From Clostridiales bacterium (GTDB lineage Bacteria > Bacillota > Clostridia > Saccharofermentanales > Saccharofermentanaceae), in contig JAGDCV010000131.1 in NCBI GenBank assembly GCA_017958365.1, positions 1 through 45,944 of the forward strand: a DNA stretch of 45,944 nt, given 5' to 3'. The notes below the pieces were generated by a model. It was given only the letters and a program-made list of their open reading frames with translations, was not told the origin of the DNA and searched no databases. Position 1 is the stretch's first letter, and every line of letters starts with the position of its first letter. Positions 33,261 through 42,058 of the stretch are shown here, in pieces. The translations under genes were made by a program, and so were the position numbers.

Positions 33261-34613
33261 ATGAAGATTGCAAAATTCGGTGGTTCGTCACTGGCGAATG
33301 CGTTTCAGATAAAGAAAGTATGCGAGATCATTCTGGCCGATCCGGACAGAAGGATCATTGTTGTTTCTGCACCCGGTAAAAGGGATAAGAACGATATCAA
33401 AGTAACGGATCTTCTCATTGCAACTGCCAAGGCAGGTCTTGCAGGCGAGTCTTATGAAGAACAGTTGAATAAGGTTATCGACAGATACAGAGAGATCTGT
33501 GATGACCTTAACATCGAGGATAAACTCCCCGAGATCATTGAAACCTTAAAGGCAGCTGCTTCTTCCGATACATCTGACGAGAACAGATATCTTGATACAT
33601 TGAAGGCCATGGGCGAGGATTGCTGCGCAAGACTTGTTGCTGCTTACCTTACTTCCATCGGAAACCCCGCTAAGTACTGCAGCCCCAGGGAGTGCGGTCT
33701 TATCCTTGAGCACGATGCCGCAGGAAAGGCAAGGATCCTTGGCGAATCATACGATAATCTTGAAGAATTAAAGCACGAGAAAGAAATCTGCATCTTCCCC
33801 GGATTCTACGGATGCGGAAGAGACGGCAGAGTTATTACTTTCTCAAGAGGCGGATCGGATATTACAGGATCTATCCTCGCAGGTGCCGTTCACGCTGATG
33901 TTTATGAGAACTGGACTGATGTTGATAATGTTTTCGCAGTTAACCCCAGTCTTGTTAAGAACCCTTTCCCTATTTCAGAGATTACATACGACGAGATGAG
34001 AGAGCTTGCTTATGCCGGTTTTTCAGTTCTTCACGAGGAAGCCCTCTACCCTGTTTACGTTAGAGGCATTCCCGTACATATCAGAAACACAAACAACCCC
34101 TCTGCCAAGGGAACACGTATCGTTTCAGAGAGAACTCATTACGATTCACTCGTAACGGGTATCGCCGGTGAGCGCGGATTCCTTACCATCACTGTAACGA
34201 AGTATCTTATGAACCACGAAGTCGGATTCATCTCAACGCTTCTTAACATCATGGCAGATGAAGGTATTCCGATAGAGCATATTCCTTCCGGTATCGACTC
34301 CATCACTATCATTGCACGTAAGAAGTATTTCACTCCCGAGAAGGAAGAGATCGTAATCAACCGTTTCAGAAACGAAGCTAAGGCCGAATCCGTTAAGGTC
34401 GACCGCGATCTTGCAATCGTTATGATCGTAGGACAGGCCATGGAGAAGTCAGTCGGTATCATGGCAAGAGCTGCTTCTGCACTCTCTGCAGCAGGTATCA
34501 ACTTGAGAATCGTTAACCAGGGTGCTTCCGAGATCTCGATGATGTTCGGTGTCGCTGAAGAATACAAGGATTACGCCATCAGAGTTCTTTATAAGGAATT
34601 ATTCAGATACTGA
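33261..34613 (+). CDS. Aspartate kinase
   Basis: It phosphorylates aspartate in the first step of lysine, threonine and methionine synthesis; asd at 8621 supplies the next step. The 450-residue monofunctional enzyme opens with KIAKFGGSSLANAFQIKKV, contains the segment FSRGGSDITGSILAGAVHADVYENWTDVDNVF and, in the C-terminal third, two ACT regulatory domains (about 300-370 and 380-450; VGQAMEKSVGIMARAASALSAAGINLRIVNQGASEISMMFGV). Which end product inhibits it is not visible. The ATG has a GAGAGGT ribosome site. It stands alone, far from diaminopimelate genes, and its 3' end overlaps convergent comEC by 15 bases. Confidence 0.95.
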   Translation: MKIAKFGGSSLANAFQIKKVCEIILADPDRRIIVVSAPGKRDKNDIKVTDLLIATAKAGLAGESYEEQLNKVIDRYREICDDLNIEDKLPEIIETLKAAASSDTSDENRYLDTLKAMGEDCCARLVAAYLTSIGNPAKYCSPRECGLILEHDAAGKARILGESYDNLEELKHEKEICIFPGFYGCGRDGRVITFSRGGSDITGSILAGAVHADVYENWTDVDNVFAVNPSLVKNPFPISEITYDEMRELAYAGFSVLHEEALYPVYVRGIPVHIRNTNNPSAKGTRIVSERTHYDSLVTGIAGERGFLTITVTKYLMNHEVGFISTLLNIMADEGIPIEHIPSGIDSITIIARKKYFTPEKEEIVINRFRNEAKAESVKVDRDLAIVMIVGQAMEKSVGIMARAASALSAAGINLRIVNQGASEISMMFGVAEEYKDYAIRVLYKELFRY

Positions 34614-36626
34614 TAATTCATATATTATCGCGCCTTCAAGGTCCGTTCTTCTGATCTCACAGCCATAATCCCCGAGTCTTTGCATAGTTTGCCGCGCGGG
34701 ATGTCCGTATGGCGAATTTCTCACTACGGATATTATTGCCGTTTGCGGTGAGACCGCTTCAAGAAATGCAGTTGATGTTGAATAAGCTGAACCGTGATGC
34801 CCGACTTTAAGGATATCCGAATCTATAAGTGCGCCTTCTGATATAAGGGAATATTCAGAATCAAACCCGATGTCACCTGTATACAGTATGGAAAAGCTGC
34901 CGCATTCCATCCTTAATACTATGCTGTCCTCATTACCGCCGTCATGAAATTCATGCGGCCATACGCAATTAAAAACAACGTCTTGAGGCATGGTTATATT
35001 ATCCCCAGCCCTTATGTCACGGCATGTTATGACACATTCAATCCGGCCTTCGGAATCAAGATAATTGATGCCGCCTATATGATCTTCATCCATATGAGTG
35101 GCAACCGCGATATCAACGGTACCTATTCCGTAATAATCAAGGACCGAAGCCACCGAATACTGCCCTTCATTCTCCACTCCGCCGTCGATCAACAAAGAGC
35201 AGTCATCATCGATAATAAGACATGAATCCCCCTGCCCTACATCAATGAATATGACAGTTACGTCTGGCGCCGTGATCATATCTGCCGCCATGAAGCCCGA
35301 TGCTGCCATCACCAGTAAAAATCCCGCAGGCATTAAGATCTTTCTTATCACCGAATCAGGCATCAGCAACACAATGACAAGAACAAACAGGGATTTGATA
35401 AACATATCCGACAGGCCTCTTGAAGACGGACCGTCAAAAGAAACAGACGAACACAAGCTCATTAGGTAGTACAGCGACTTAAGTAATAAAGTACAGGCAA
35501 AAGGAAGACCTGTTATTACAGATGGAATAAAGAAAACACAGGATACGGTTGCGATAAATGATCCTATTATCTGAACACCCAGATGGAAAAATGAGAAGTA
35601 ATAACAGTTCCTCCCCCAGAAAGGCATCATTCCGATCGTCGCTGACAAAACAGGCACCAGAAGATCCGTCAAAATCTTTGGAAACCTAATCCTTTCCAGC
35701 AATGCAGATATCTTCGGAGCAGCATAATGAATGGATAAAGATGCTGCAAAACTCATCATATACCCCAAAGACAGGCATCCGTACGGGTCTTCCGCAAAGA
35801 TAAGGATCGTTGCAAGAGACATCCCTGACAGAAGATCGCGCGACATGAAAGCGCATATACTCATGACTGAAGCTCTCGTAACCGAGCCCGTCCATCCCGT
35901 AAATGTTCCTACAAGCACGCAAAAGACGATGTACAAAGGGACTGAGTGCTTCTTCTTCATATGCGATGCGGATATAAACGAAGCAAGGATCATCAGAAAT
36001 CCCGAAAAATGCGTACCCGAGACCGCAAGAAGATGCGAGCAGTTCGATAATCTGAATGCACGGGACACATCGTCATCAAGCAAAGTTGTATCACCGGTGA
36101 AAACAGCTGCAGCTAGTCCCTTCTCATCCCCTTCGAAGAATGACAATGCATAACATCTCGTCTTAAACGACATACCGGAAACAAATGATGCAATACTTGC
36201 TATCTTACTGCCTTCACCTGTTATCTCAATATAATCAGGCTTCATGATCCCTCTTATCCCTCTCCTGTGAAGATAACCCGCATAATCAAATTCTCCCGGA
36301 TTCGAAGGAGGATCCGGCATATAGATATCACCCGTAACGGTTATGCTCTGCCCCAAACAAGGATATGAACTGTCGTTTGTCTTATAAAGCAAACGTCCGT
36401 ATTCATGAGTCATTATCTCCAGCTCGGCAGTACCGTCAACATAATAATCGATATGCCTTACATAACCTGAAAAGCGTACATCTGATATAGTTTCCCCAAC
36501 CGGCTTTACGGCCACATGGATATTTATTACCAGCAAAGCAAGTAAGGCAGGCATTATAAGGGGCCTCATTGTAAAAAAGGCCATTATCTTCCTTACATAT
36601 TCTTCCGTCTGATACCTATAACCCAT
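34599..36626 (-). CDS. comEC: ComEC/Rec2 family DNA-uptake channel protein
   Basis: ComEC forms the membrane channel for single-stranded DNA in natural transformation. The 675-residue protein has N-terminal helices and an OB-like soluble part (about 30-130), the Competence membrane domain with about eight helices (about 165-420, including LLAVSGTHFSGFLMIL), and a C-terminal metallo-beta-lactamase-like domain (about 455-675) with FIDVGQGDSCLI and the metal-binding THMDEDHIGG, then GHHGS. All three domains are intact. No other competence gene is in the window, so transformability is not implied. No Shine-Dalgarno sequence is visible upstream of the ATG. The 3' end overlaps aspartate kinase by 15 bases. 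Confidence 0.94.
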   Translation of the reverse strand: MGYRYQTEEYVRKIMAFFTMRPLIMPALLALLVINIHVAVKPVGETISDVRFSGYVRHIDYYVDGTAELEIMTHEYGRLLYKTNDSSYPCLGQSITVTGDIYMPDPPSNPGEFDYAGYLHRRGIRGIMKPDYIEITGEGSKIASIASFVSGMSFKTRCYALSFFEGDEKGLAAAVFTGDTTLLDDDVSRAFRLSNCSHLLAVSGTHFSGFLMILASFISASHMKKKHSVPLYIVFCVLVGTFTGWTGSVTRASVMSICAFMSRDLLSGMSLATILIFAEDPYGCLSLGYMMSFAASLSIHYAAPKISALLERIRFPKILTDLLVPVLSATIGMMPFWGRNCYYFSFFHLGVQIIGSFIATVSCVFFIPSVITGLPFACTLLLKSLYYLMSLCSSVSFDGPSSRGLSDMFIKSLFVLVIVLLMPDSVIRKILMPAGFLLVMAASGFMAADMITAPDVTVIFIDVGQGDSCLIIDDDCSLLIDGGVENEGQYSVASVLDYYGIGTVDIAVATHMDEDHIGGINYLDSEGRIECVITCRDIRAGDNITMPQDVVFNCVWPHEFHDGGNEDSIVLRMECGSFSILYTGDIGFDSEYSLISEGALIDSDILKVGHHGSAYSTSTAFLEAVSPQTAIISVVRNSPYGHPARQTMQRLGDYGCEIRRTDLEGAIIYELSVSE

Positions 36627-36718
36627 AATGATATGTTAGAATACTTAAGTCGCGGATTTGCCTACGAAATGAAGAAAAAAAACGACAAAAAACGACAAGA
36701 ATACACTATTTTCGCGCT

Positions 36719-37309
36719 ATGGAAATCGATTTCAGAAAAACTAAGTTTGCAGCTCTGGCTGCGTCAATAAAGCAGTGTCCTGAGGCTGATATGCCCGAAG
36801 TTGTGCTGTCAGGAAGATCTAATGTCGGAAAGTCATCTTTGATAAATGCACTTGCCGATAACAAAAAGCTTGCAAGAGTATCCCAGACACCGGGAAAGAC
36901 CCGTGCCGTAGTCTTTTTTGAAGTTGACGGCAAGTTAAGGATCGCAGACCTTCCCGGATACGGATATGCCAAGGTTTCCAAGGAAAAGAAGGCAGAATTC
37001 TCATCTCTTGCCGACAGTTACTTCACCTCAGGCCGTGAATTCGACCTTGTACTTCATCTCATGGACATAAGAAGAGATCCGTCAAAAGAAGATGTTGCAA
37101 TGCTCGAGTATATGAACTCGAATTCCATCAGGTATTTTGTTGTATTTACGAAAGCAGACAAATTCTCCAAGGAAGGCATGAGACGGCGCGTTGAAGAACT
37201 CAAAGATATTTATAACTTTGATGAAAATGCTGATGTTTTTGCCGTTTCATCCGATAAAAAACTCGGTATTCAGGAGCTTCGTGAAGCAATTGCCCAAGTA
37301 CTGTTTTAA
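36719..37309 (+). CDS. engB: Ribosome biogenesis GTP-binding protein EngB (YihA/YsxC)
   Basis: A small GTPase needed for large ribosomal subunit assembly. The 196-residue chain has the G1 loop GRSNVGKSS at 32-40, G2/switch QTPGKTRAVVFF, G3 DLPGYGYA near residue 78, G4 FTKADK near residue 140 and G5 VSSDK near residue 180. Length and motif spacing are standard. No ribosome site is visible before the ATG; an A/T-rich leader with two copies of AAAACGACA lies just upstream, and comEC diverges from the same 92-base region. Confidence 0.95.
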   Translation: MEIDFRKTKFAALAASIKQCPEADMPEVVLSGRSNVGKSSLINALADNKKLARVSQTPGKTRAVVFFEVDGKLRIADLPGYGYAKVSKEKKAEFSSLADSYFTSGREFDLVLHLMDIRRDPSKEDVAMLEYMNSNSIRYFVVFTKADKFSKEGMRRRVEELKDIYNFDENADVFAVSSDKKLGIQELREAIAQVLF

Positions 37310-37339
37310 TTGAACGGTAAAATTGTAAAATTTGGACAG

Positions 37340-37368
37340 TTGCTTTTATTTATATGTTGAAAGATACT
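37340..37368 (+). promoter_or_regulatory. Possible promoter of the PRPP synthase-rqcH unit
   Basis: TTGCTT (37340-37345) and GATACT (37363-37368) are 17 bases apart, placed 21 bases before the ATG at 37390. The match to consensus is moderate. Confidence 0.35.
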
Positions 37369-37389
37369 AATTAGGTAAAGGAGAGATAA

Positions 37390-38583
37390 ATGCTACAGCT
37401 TGAACCTTACGGTCCTATCGGTATCATCTCACACAACGCTAACGCCGAGTTTGTTAAGGCGGTTAGTGATACTTTATCACAGAAACGCAAGAAGCGTTTT
37501 GAAGGAAATTCCAACCCTTATGTTCATACACCGGGTTATTTCAGATCCAACTATATTCTTGATTCCAACCTCGTCCGTTTCCAGACCGGCGAAGGCAAGT
37601 TTCAGATAGAAGAATCTGTAAGAGGCCACGATATCTTTATCATTACTGATGTACTGTCACACAACGAGACGATCGACATCTTCGGTAACAAGCGTGTTCT
37701 CTCGCCTGACGATCACTACAGGGATCTGTTAAGGATAGTATCCACCTGCTCCGGTAAAGCAAGAAGAGTCAACGTTATAATGCCTTTCGTATATGAAGGA
37801 CGTCAGGAAAAGCGTCAGTCTTCTAACGAATCCATGGATGTTGCCGCTGTTTTGAAGCAGCTTTATGAGCTTGGTGTTGCGAATCTCATTATTTTCGACC
37901 CGCATGACGGACGTATCTCGAATGCAGTTCCGCTTATGGGTATCGACTTCCCTAAGAGCGCATACAAGATAATAACCACACTTCTTTCCACATTTGACAC
38001 GATTCACGTTGATAAGGAAAGAACATTGGTAGTAAGCCCGGATGAATCAGGTGTTAACAGAGGAATCTTCTACTCCTCCCTTATGAACCTTCCCCTGGGC
38101 ATATTCTACAGAGACAGAGACTACACGAAGAAGGTTGACGGACAGCATCCCATCAAGGCTTATAAGTACTTGGGTGATGATATCTCCGGACGTGACGTTC
38201 TCATCATTGACGACATGATCAACTCCGGCAGCACAATGCTTCGTACTTCCAAGATCCTTAAGGTTCACGGTGCGCGTGATATCTACTGTCTTGCTCCGTT
38301 CGGTTTATTTACTGACGGACTCGATACTTTTGACGAAGCTTATGAAGACGGTGTTATCAAGGCCGTTCTTTGTACGAATCTTAACTATCAGTCACCTGAG
38401 CTTCTCTCAAGAGACTGGTACGTAAATGTTGACATGATCCCTTATGTTGCAAGGATCATCGAGGCAATCAATGCTAATGAATCAGTTACCGATCTTATCA
38501 ACTCCACTTCCAGGATTACTGAATTCCTGGGTCAGATGAGGATCGGTGAGTTGTTTGATGAGTTTGATGTTAAAGACGAGTAA
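37390..38583 (+). CDS. Ribose-phosphate pyrophosphokinase-like protein, copy 1 (divergent active-site loop)
   Basis: PRPP synthases join ribose 5-phosphate and ATP-derived pyrophosphate for nucleotide, histidine and tryptophan synthesis. This 397-residue protein is longer than the usual 310-320, with extra sequence at 40-105 and at the C-terminus. It keeps the SVRGHDIFII strand (77-85), RQEKR at 138-142, DPHD at 170-173, VVSPDE at 214-219 and a PRPP-type loop DDMINSGST at 274-282. In the flexible catalytic loop, classical enzymes have KRR; here residues 241-243 are R-D-R, so the catalytic lysine is replaced. Copy 2, which follows after 17 bases, has the standard KRR. Copy 1 may be a less active or regulatory partner; that is inference. 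A consensus AAAGGAG site precedes the ATG. Confidence 0.88.
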   Translation: MLQLEPYGPIGIISHNANAEFVKAVSDTLSQKRKKRFEGNSNPYVHTPGYFRSNYILDSNLVRFQTGEGKFQIEESVRGHDIFIITDVLSHNETIDIFGNKRVLSPDDHYRDLLRIVSTCSGKARRVNVIMPFVYEGRQEKRQSSNESMDVAAVLKQLYELGVANLIIFDPHDGRISNAVPLMGIDFPKSAYKIITTLLSTFDTIHVDKERTLVVSPDESGVNRGIFYSSLMNLPLGIFYRDRDYTKKVDGQHPIKAYKYLGDDISGRDVLIIDDMINSGSTMLRTSKILKVHGARDIYCLAPFGLFTDGLDTFDEAYEDGVIKAVLCTNLNYQSPELLSRDWYVNVDMIPYVARIIEAINANESVTDLINSTSRITEFLGQMRIGELFDEFDVKDE

Positions 38584-38600
38584 TTAATGAGAGGTGCAAA

Positions 38601-39809
38601 ATGACTTCAGTTCCCGCAGATGAGAGATCGTATTCCCGATATAACCAGTACGGCGAGAATCCCATGGCCCCTGTGGCTCCTATTGGTATTATCCCGCTTA
38701 AAGGCAGCGTCGAGTTTACAGAGAAGGTAAATTACTATCTCACTACGAGAAGATCAGAGTACCAGCAGGAAGCTCTTGTATCCAAGTATCCCGGCTTCTA
38801 CCGTCAGGATTACAGGATCGATGTTGAGAATGCAAGATTCTCCTCCGGCGAAGGTAAAGCTGTTATCAAGCAGACAGTAAGAGGTCATGACCTTTACATC
38901 ATCAGTGATGTAATGAACCCCTCTATCACATATAAGATGTACGGCCAGATGAACCATATGAGCCCTGATGATCACTATCAGGATTTGAAGAGAGTCATCC
39001 TCGCCTGCTCAGGTAAGGCAAGAAGAATCAACGTAATCATGCCTTTCCTCTATGAGAGCCGTCAGCACAAGAGAAATGCACGTGAGTCACTCGACTGCGC
39101 ATTTGCACTTGAGGAACTCTATAACCTTGGCGTTGCCAACATCATTACATTCGATGCTCATGACGAGAGAGTTGCTAATGCTATCCCTCTTTCAGGCTTC
39201 GAGTCCCTGCCTTCCAACTATCAGATCATCAAGGAAATGTACCGTCAGATCCCTGACCTTTCATTCTCCAAGGGTAAGTTCATGGTAGTTTCACCTGATG
39301 AGGGTGCTATCGGAAGAGCCATGTACTATGCTTCCATTCTCGGTGTTCCTCTCGGAACATTCTATAAGAGAAGAGATTATACGACTGTTGTTAACGGAAG
39401 AAATCCCATCATCGCTCACGAGTTCCTCGGAGATTCCGTTGAAGGTATGGATATCCTCATCGTTGACGACATGATCTCTTCCGGTGACTCCATGCTCGAC
39501 ATTGCAAAGGCAATGAAAGAAAGAGGAGCACGTAAGGTATTCTGCGCAGTAACATTCGGATTATTTACTGAAGGTATCGATAACTTCAACAAGGCTTATG
39601 AAGCCGGCATGTTTGATAAGGTATTTGCAACAAACTGCATCTACAGAAGACCTGAGCTTCTCGAGGCACCCTGGTTCGCAGATGTTAACATGTGTAAGTT
39701 CGTTGCTCTTCTCATCGATGCCATCAACCACGATGCATCTTTGTCCAACCTCATTAATCCTACAGAGAAGATCAAGAAACTCCTCAAGGAAAAGGGCGAG
39801 AACATCTGA
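38601..39809 (+). CDS. prs: Ribose-phosphate pyrophosphokinase, copy 2
   Basis: A 402-residue PRPP synthase paralogous to the preceding gene; the two align along most of their length, including MSPDDHYQDL and SGKARRINVIMPF. Catalytic signatures are RQHKR at 154-158, DAHD at 185-188, VVSPDE at 229-234, the flexible-loop K256-R257-R258, and the loop DDMISSGDS at 289-297. All fit an active enzyme, although the last residue of the PRPP loop is serine where classical Prs has threonine. The first 25 residues are a low-complexity extension absent from copy 1. The ATG has a GAGAGGTG site. A small membrane protein gene begins 9 bases after the stop. Confidence 0.93.
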   Translation: MTSVPADERSYSRYNQYGENPMAPVAPIGIIPLKGSVEFTEKVNYYLTTRRSEYQQEALVSKYPGFYRQDYRIDVENARFSSGEGKAVIKQTVRGHDLYIISDVMNPSITYKMYGQMNHMSPDDHYQDLKRVILACSGKARRINVIMPFLYESRQHKRNARESLDCAFALEELYNLGVANIITFDAHDERVANAIPLSGFESLPSNYQIIKEMYRQIPDLSFSKGKFMVVSPDEGAIGRAMYYASILGVPLGTFYKRRDYTTVVNGRNPIIAHEFLGDSVEGMDILIVDDMISSGDSMLDIAKAMKERGARKVFCAVTFGLFTEGIDNFNKAYEAGMFDKVFATNCIYRRPELLEAPWFADVNMCKFVALLIDAINHDASLSNLINPTEKIKKLLKEKGENI

Positions 39810-39818
39810 TAACAAACG

Positions 39819-40139
39819 ATGGCACAGTCAAGAAGCACATCAGGCAGAAAGCGTTCCTCAAGTTCATCATCAAGGAAAAGAGCTCCCGCTAAGGCCCCTG
39901 CCAGAGCGCCTTCTTCAGGCTTAGCCGATTATTTCCACGCATTCTCGAAGACCCGTTTCTTCGCACCGATCATGTCTGCTGTCGTTATAGCAGTCCTTAT
40001 TCTGCTCGACATGCTCGTTGCATGGAATAATTACGACAGATTCTTTAAGATCTTAGGATTTGAACTTCTGATAGCCGGTATAGTCTGGGTCATCGGACTT
40101 GTATTAAGCTTCGGCGAATCATCCTCAAGCGGTAACTGA
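39819..40139 (+). CDS. Small membrane protein with basic serine/arginine-rich N-terminus
   Basis: A 106-residue protein of unknown function. Residues 1-32 are very rich in serine, arginine, lysine and alanine (SGRKRSSSSSSRKR) and look disordered and cytoplasmic. Two membrane helices follow, about 50-68 (FFAPIMSAVVIAVLILLDMLV) and 77-97 (LGFELLIAGIVWVIGLVLSF), joined by a short loop. It begins 9 bases after prs copy 2, without a clear ribosome site, and its stop shares one base with the rqcH start. Translation by coupling is likely. I assign no function. Confidence 0.75.
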   Translation: MAQSRSTSGRKRSSSSSSRKRAPAKAPARAPSSGLADYFHAFSKTRFFAPIMSAVVIAVLILLDMLVAWNNYDRFFKILGFELLIAGIVWVIGLVLSFGESSSSGN

Positions 40140-42058
40140 TGGCTTTCGACGGTATCACTGCTCATATACTTGCGAATGAATTGGATTCGCTTCTTAAAGG
40201 CACCAGAATAGATAAAGTATTTCAACCCGATAAACAGACGGTGATTATCCATATCCGTGCCAACGGAAAGATGGAAAAACTGTTGATATCGGTTAATCCT
40301 TCATCCGTCAGAATGAATCTTACAACATCTGACAGGGAGAATCCGAAGATGCCTCCCTCCTTTTGCATGCTGTTAAGAAAGTATCTGTCGGGAGCAAAGA
40401 TCGAATCGGTAAGCTGCCCGTCATATGAGAGGATAATCGAGATAAAGGCCAGCAACACCGACGAACTTAAAGACTCGAAGACATATACGCTCATCTGTGA
40501 ATTGATGGGAAGGTATTCTAACATCATCCTCATAAACCAGACAGGAAAGATCATAGACAGTCTGGTTCACGTTGATATGAGCGTAAACAGATTCCGCGAG
40601 GTTATGCCTGCGAGGATCTACGATTACCCGCCTGCCCAGGATAAACTGACTGTTGAAGAAGCACTCTCGTTATGCAAAGAAGGGAAGCTCCCTGTCAAGG
40701 ATGAAGAATACGGAAGACCTGTTGATAAGGCTCTTCTTGATTCAATCAAAGGACTGTCGCCTTCATTATCACGACGCATCCTGTCTAAGGCCGGTGCAGA
40801 CGACAGGATCCCTGTAAAAAGCCTTTCTGAATCTGAAATAAAATCGGTAATTAAAGCCTGCTCTTCACTGTTCGAAGATATCGTTTCATTGAAGACCGAA
40901 CCTACAGTTTATTATTCAGAAGACGAATTACCTCTTGAATTCTCGCCTTTCTTCTTTAATGACAGCAAGCATACGCGTCATTTTGATTCAATGTCCGAAG
41001 CCATTGACAGATTCTACGAGTCCAAGGACAGGTTCATCGATCTTGACCGTAAAAAGCACATACTGTCGGTCACCATAGATACCGCTCTTTCACATGCTGT
41101 GCGTAAACTTCAGATACATGAAGACGATCTTCGCGAAGGTGCGAAAGCAGAATACTACAAAAAGTGCGGAGACCTTATACTCGCGAATACATACCGCATT
41201 GATGAGCATGCTTCCTCTTTCACCTGTGACGACTACTACGAAGATCCGCCAAAGCCCGTTACCATCAAGCTCGACCCTGTGCTCGATGCGTCTTCAAATG
41301 CACAGGAGTACTACAAGAGATTTCGCAAGGCTAAGCGAAAATCCTCATTGTCTGAAGACTACATTGAAGCAGACAAGGAAGCTGTATCCTACTTCAGGTC
41401 TTTACGGGCTGCAGTAGCATCTGCTTACTGCGAAGAGGATATAACCGCACTTACGCAGGAACTCTCGACGCTTGCTACAAATAACGTCAAGTCACAGACC
41501 GCATCCAATCCATCCCAGGGTAACCCGAACAGAACAGTAGGCATGGCAAAATCCGGAAAACAGGCATCACGTGCGATGCGTGAAGCCGCCAAGAGAGCTC
41601 AACAGAAGAACCGCGAGTTATCGCAGCGCAAGCCAAGACAGGCACCTCTTTCCTACAGAAGATACTTAACCTCTGACGGTTACGAGATACTGTCAGGCAG
41701 AAACAACATCCAAAATGATGAACTTACATTCAAGGTTGCAGCAAAAGACGACTGGTGGTTCCATATCAAAGGACTTCCGGGAACACATGTCATCCTTAAA
41801 TCCCGTAAAGGTGAACAGTTCCCTTCAGACAACGCTGTTTTGGAGGCTGCTTCCCTTGCCGTATTCTTCTCAAGAAGCATCATGGTTGAGGAGCATTCCG
41901 AAGGTAAAGGCAGTCGTGCGGGAGAAGTCAAAGCCGAAGTTGATTATTGTCCGGTATCACATGTAAAAAAGATTCCGGGAGCCAAGCCCGGAATGGTCAT
42001 CTACGAAAGTTACTATTCTGTATTGGTGCCTGCCAAAGAGCCAAAGGCTCAGGACTGA
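40139..42058 (+). CDS. rqcH: RqcH/NFACT family ribosome quality-control protein
   Basis: Bacterial RqcH binds stalled 50S subunits carrying peptidyl-tRNA and adds C-terminal alanine tails to the nascent chain; older annotations call this family fibronectin-binding protein. The 639-residue protein has the NFACT-N domain (MAFDGITAHILANELDSLLKG, then VNPSSVRMNLT), a helix-hairpin-helix and coiled-coil middle (about 180-430), a lysine/arginine/glutamine-rich linker (about 450-505), and the NFACT-R domain (GRNNIQNDELTFKVAAKDDWWFHIKGLPGTHVIL, ending VKKIPGAKPGMVIYES). In NFACT-R a charged stretch EEHSEGKGSRAGEV (about 582-595) looks like an insertion compared with the common form. The start overlaps the small membrane gene by one base; the end overlaps convergent queH by 10 bases. 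Confidence 0.94.
   Translation: MAFDGITAHILANELDSLLKGTRIDKVFQPDKQTVIIHIRANGKMEKLLISVNPSSVRMNLTTSDRENPKMPPSFCMLLRKYLSGAKIESVSCPSYERIIEIKASNTDELKDSKTYTLICELMGRYSNIILINQTGKIIDSLVHVDMSVNRFREVMPARIYDYPPAQDKLTVEEALSLCKEGKLPVKDEEYGRPVDKALLDSIKGLSPSLSRRILSKAGADDRIPVKSLSESEIKSVIKACSSLFEDIVSLKTEPTVYYSEDELPLEFSPFFFNDSKHTRHFDSMSEAIDRFYESKDRFIDLDRKKHILSVTIDTALSHAVRKLQIHEDDLREGAKAEYYKKCGDLILANTYRIDEHASSFTCDDYYEDPPKPVTIKLDPVLDASSNAQEYYKRFRKAKRKSSLSEDYIEADKEAVSYFRSLRAAVASAYCEEDITALTQELSTLATNNVKSQTASNPSQGNPNRTVGMAKSGKQASRAMREAAKRAQQKNRELSQRKPRQAPLSYRRYLTSDGYEILSGRNNIQNDELTFKVAAKDDWWFHIKGLPGTHVILKSRKGEQFPSDNAVLEAASLAVFFSRSIMVEEHSEGKGSRAGEVKAEVDYCPVSHVKKIPGAKPGMVIYESYYSVLVPAKEPKAQD

Noticed and set aside
36679..36697. 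Tandem AAAACGACA repeats upstream of engB
   Set aside because: Only two copies in a low-complexity A-rich tract; no support for a binding site or repeat element.
37332..37342. GGACAGTTG upstream of the PRPP synthase unit, matching one arm of the asd inverted repeat
   Set aside because: A single nine-base match without the second arm is expected by chance at about this frequency in 46 kb of both strands.
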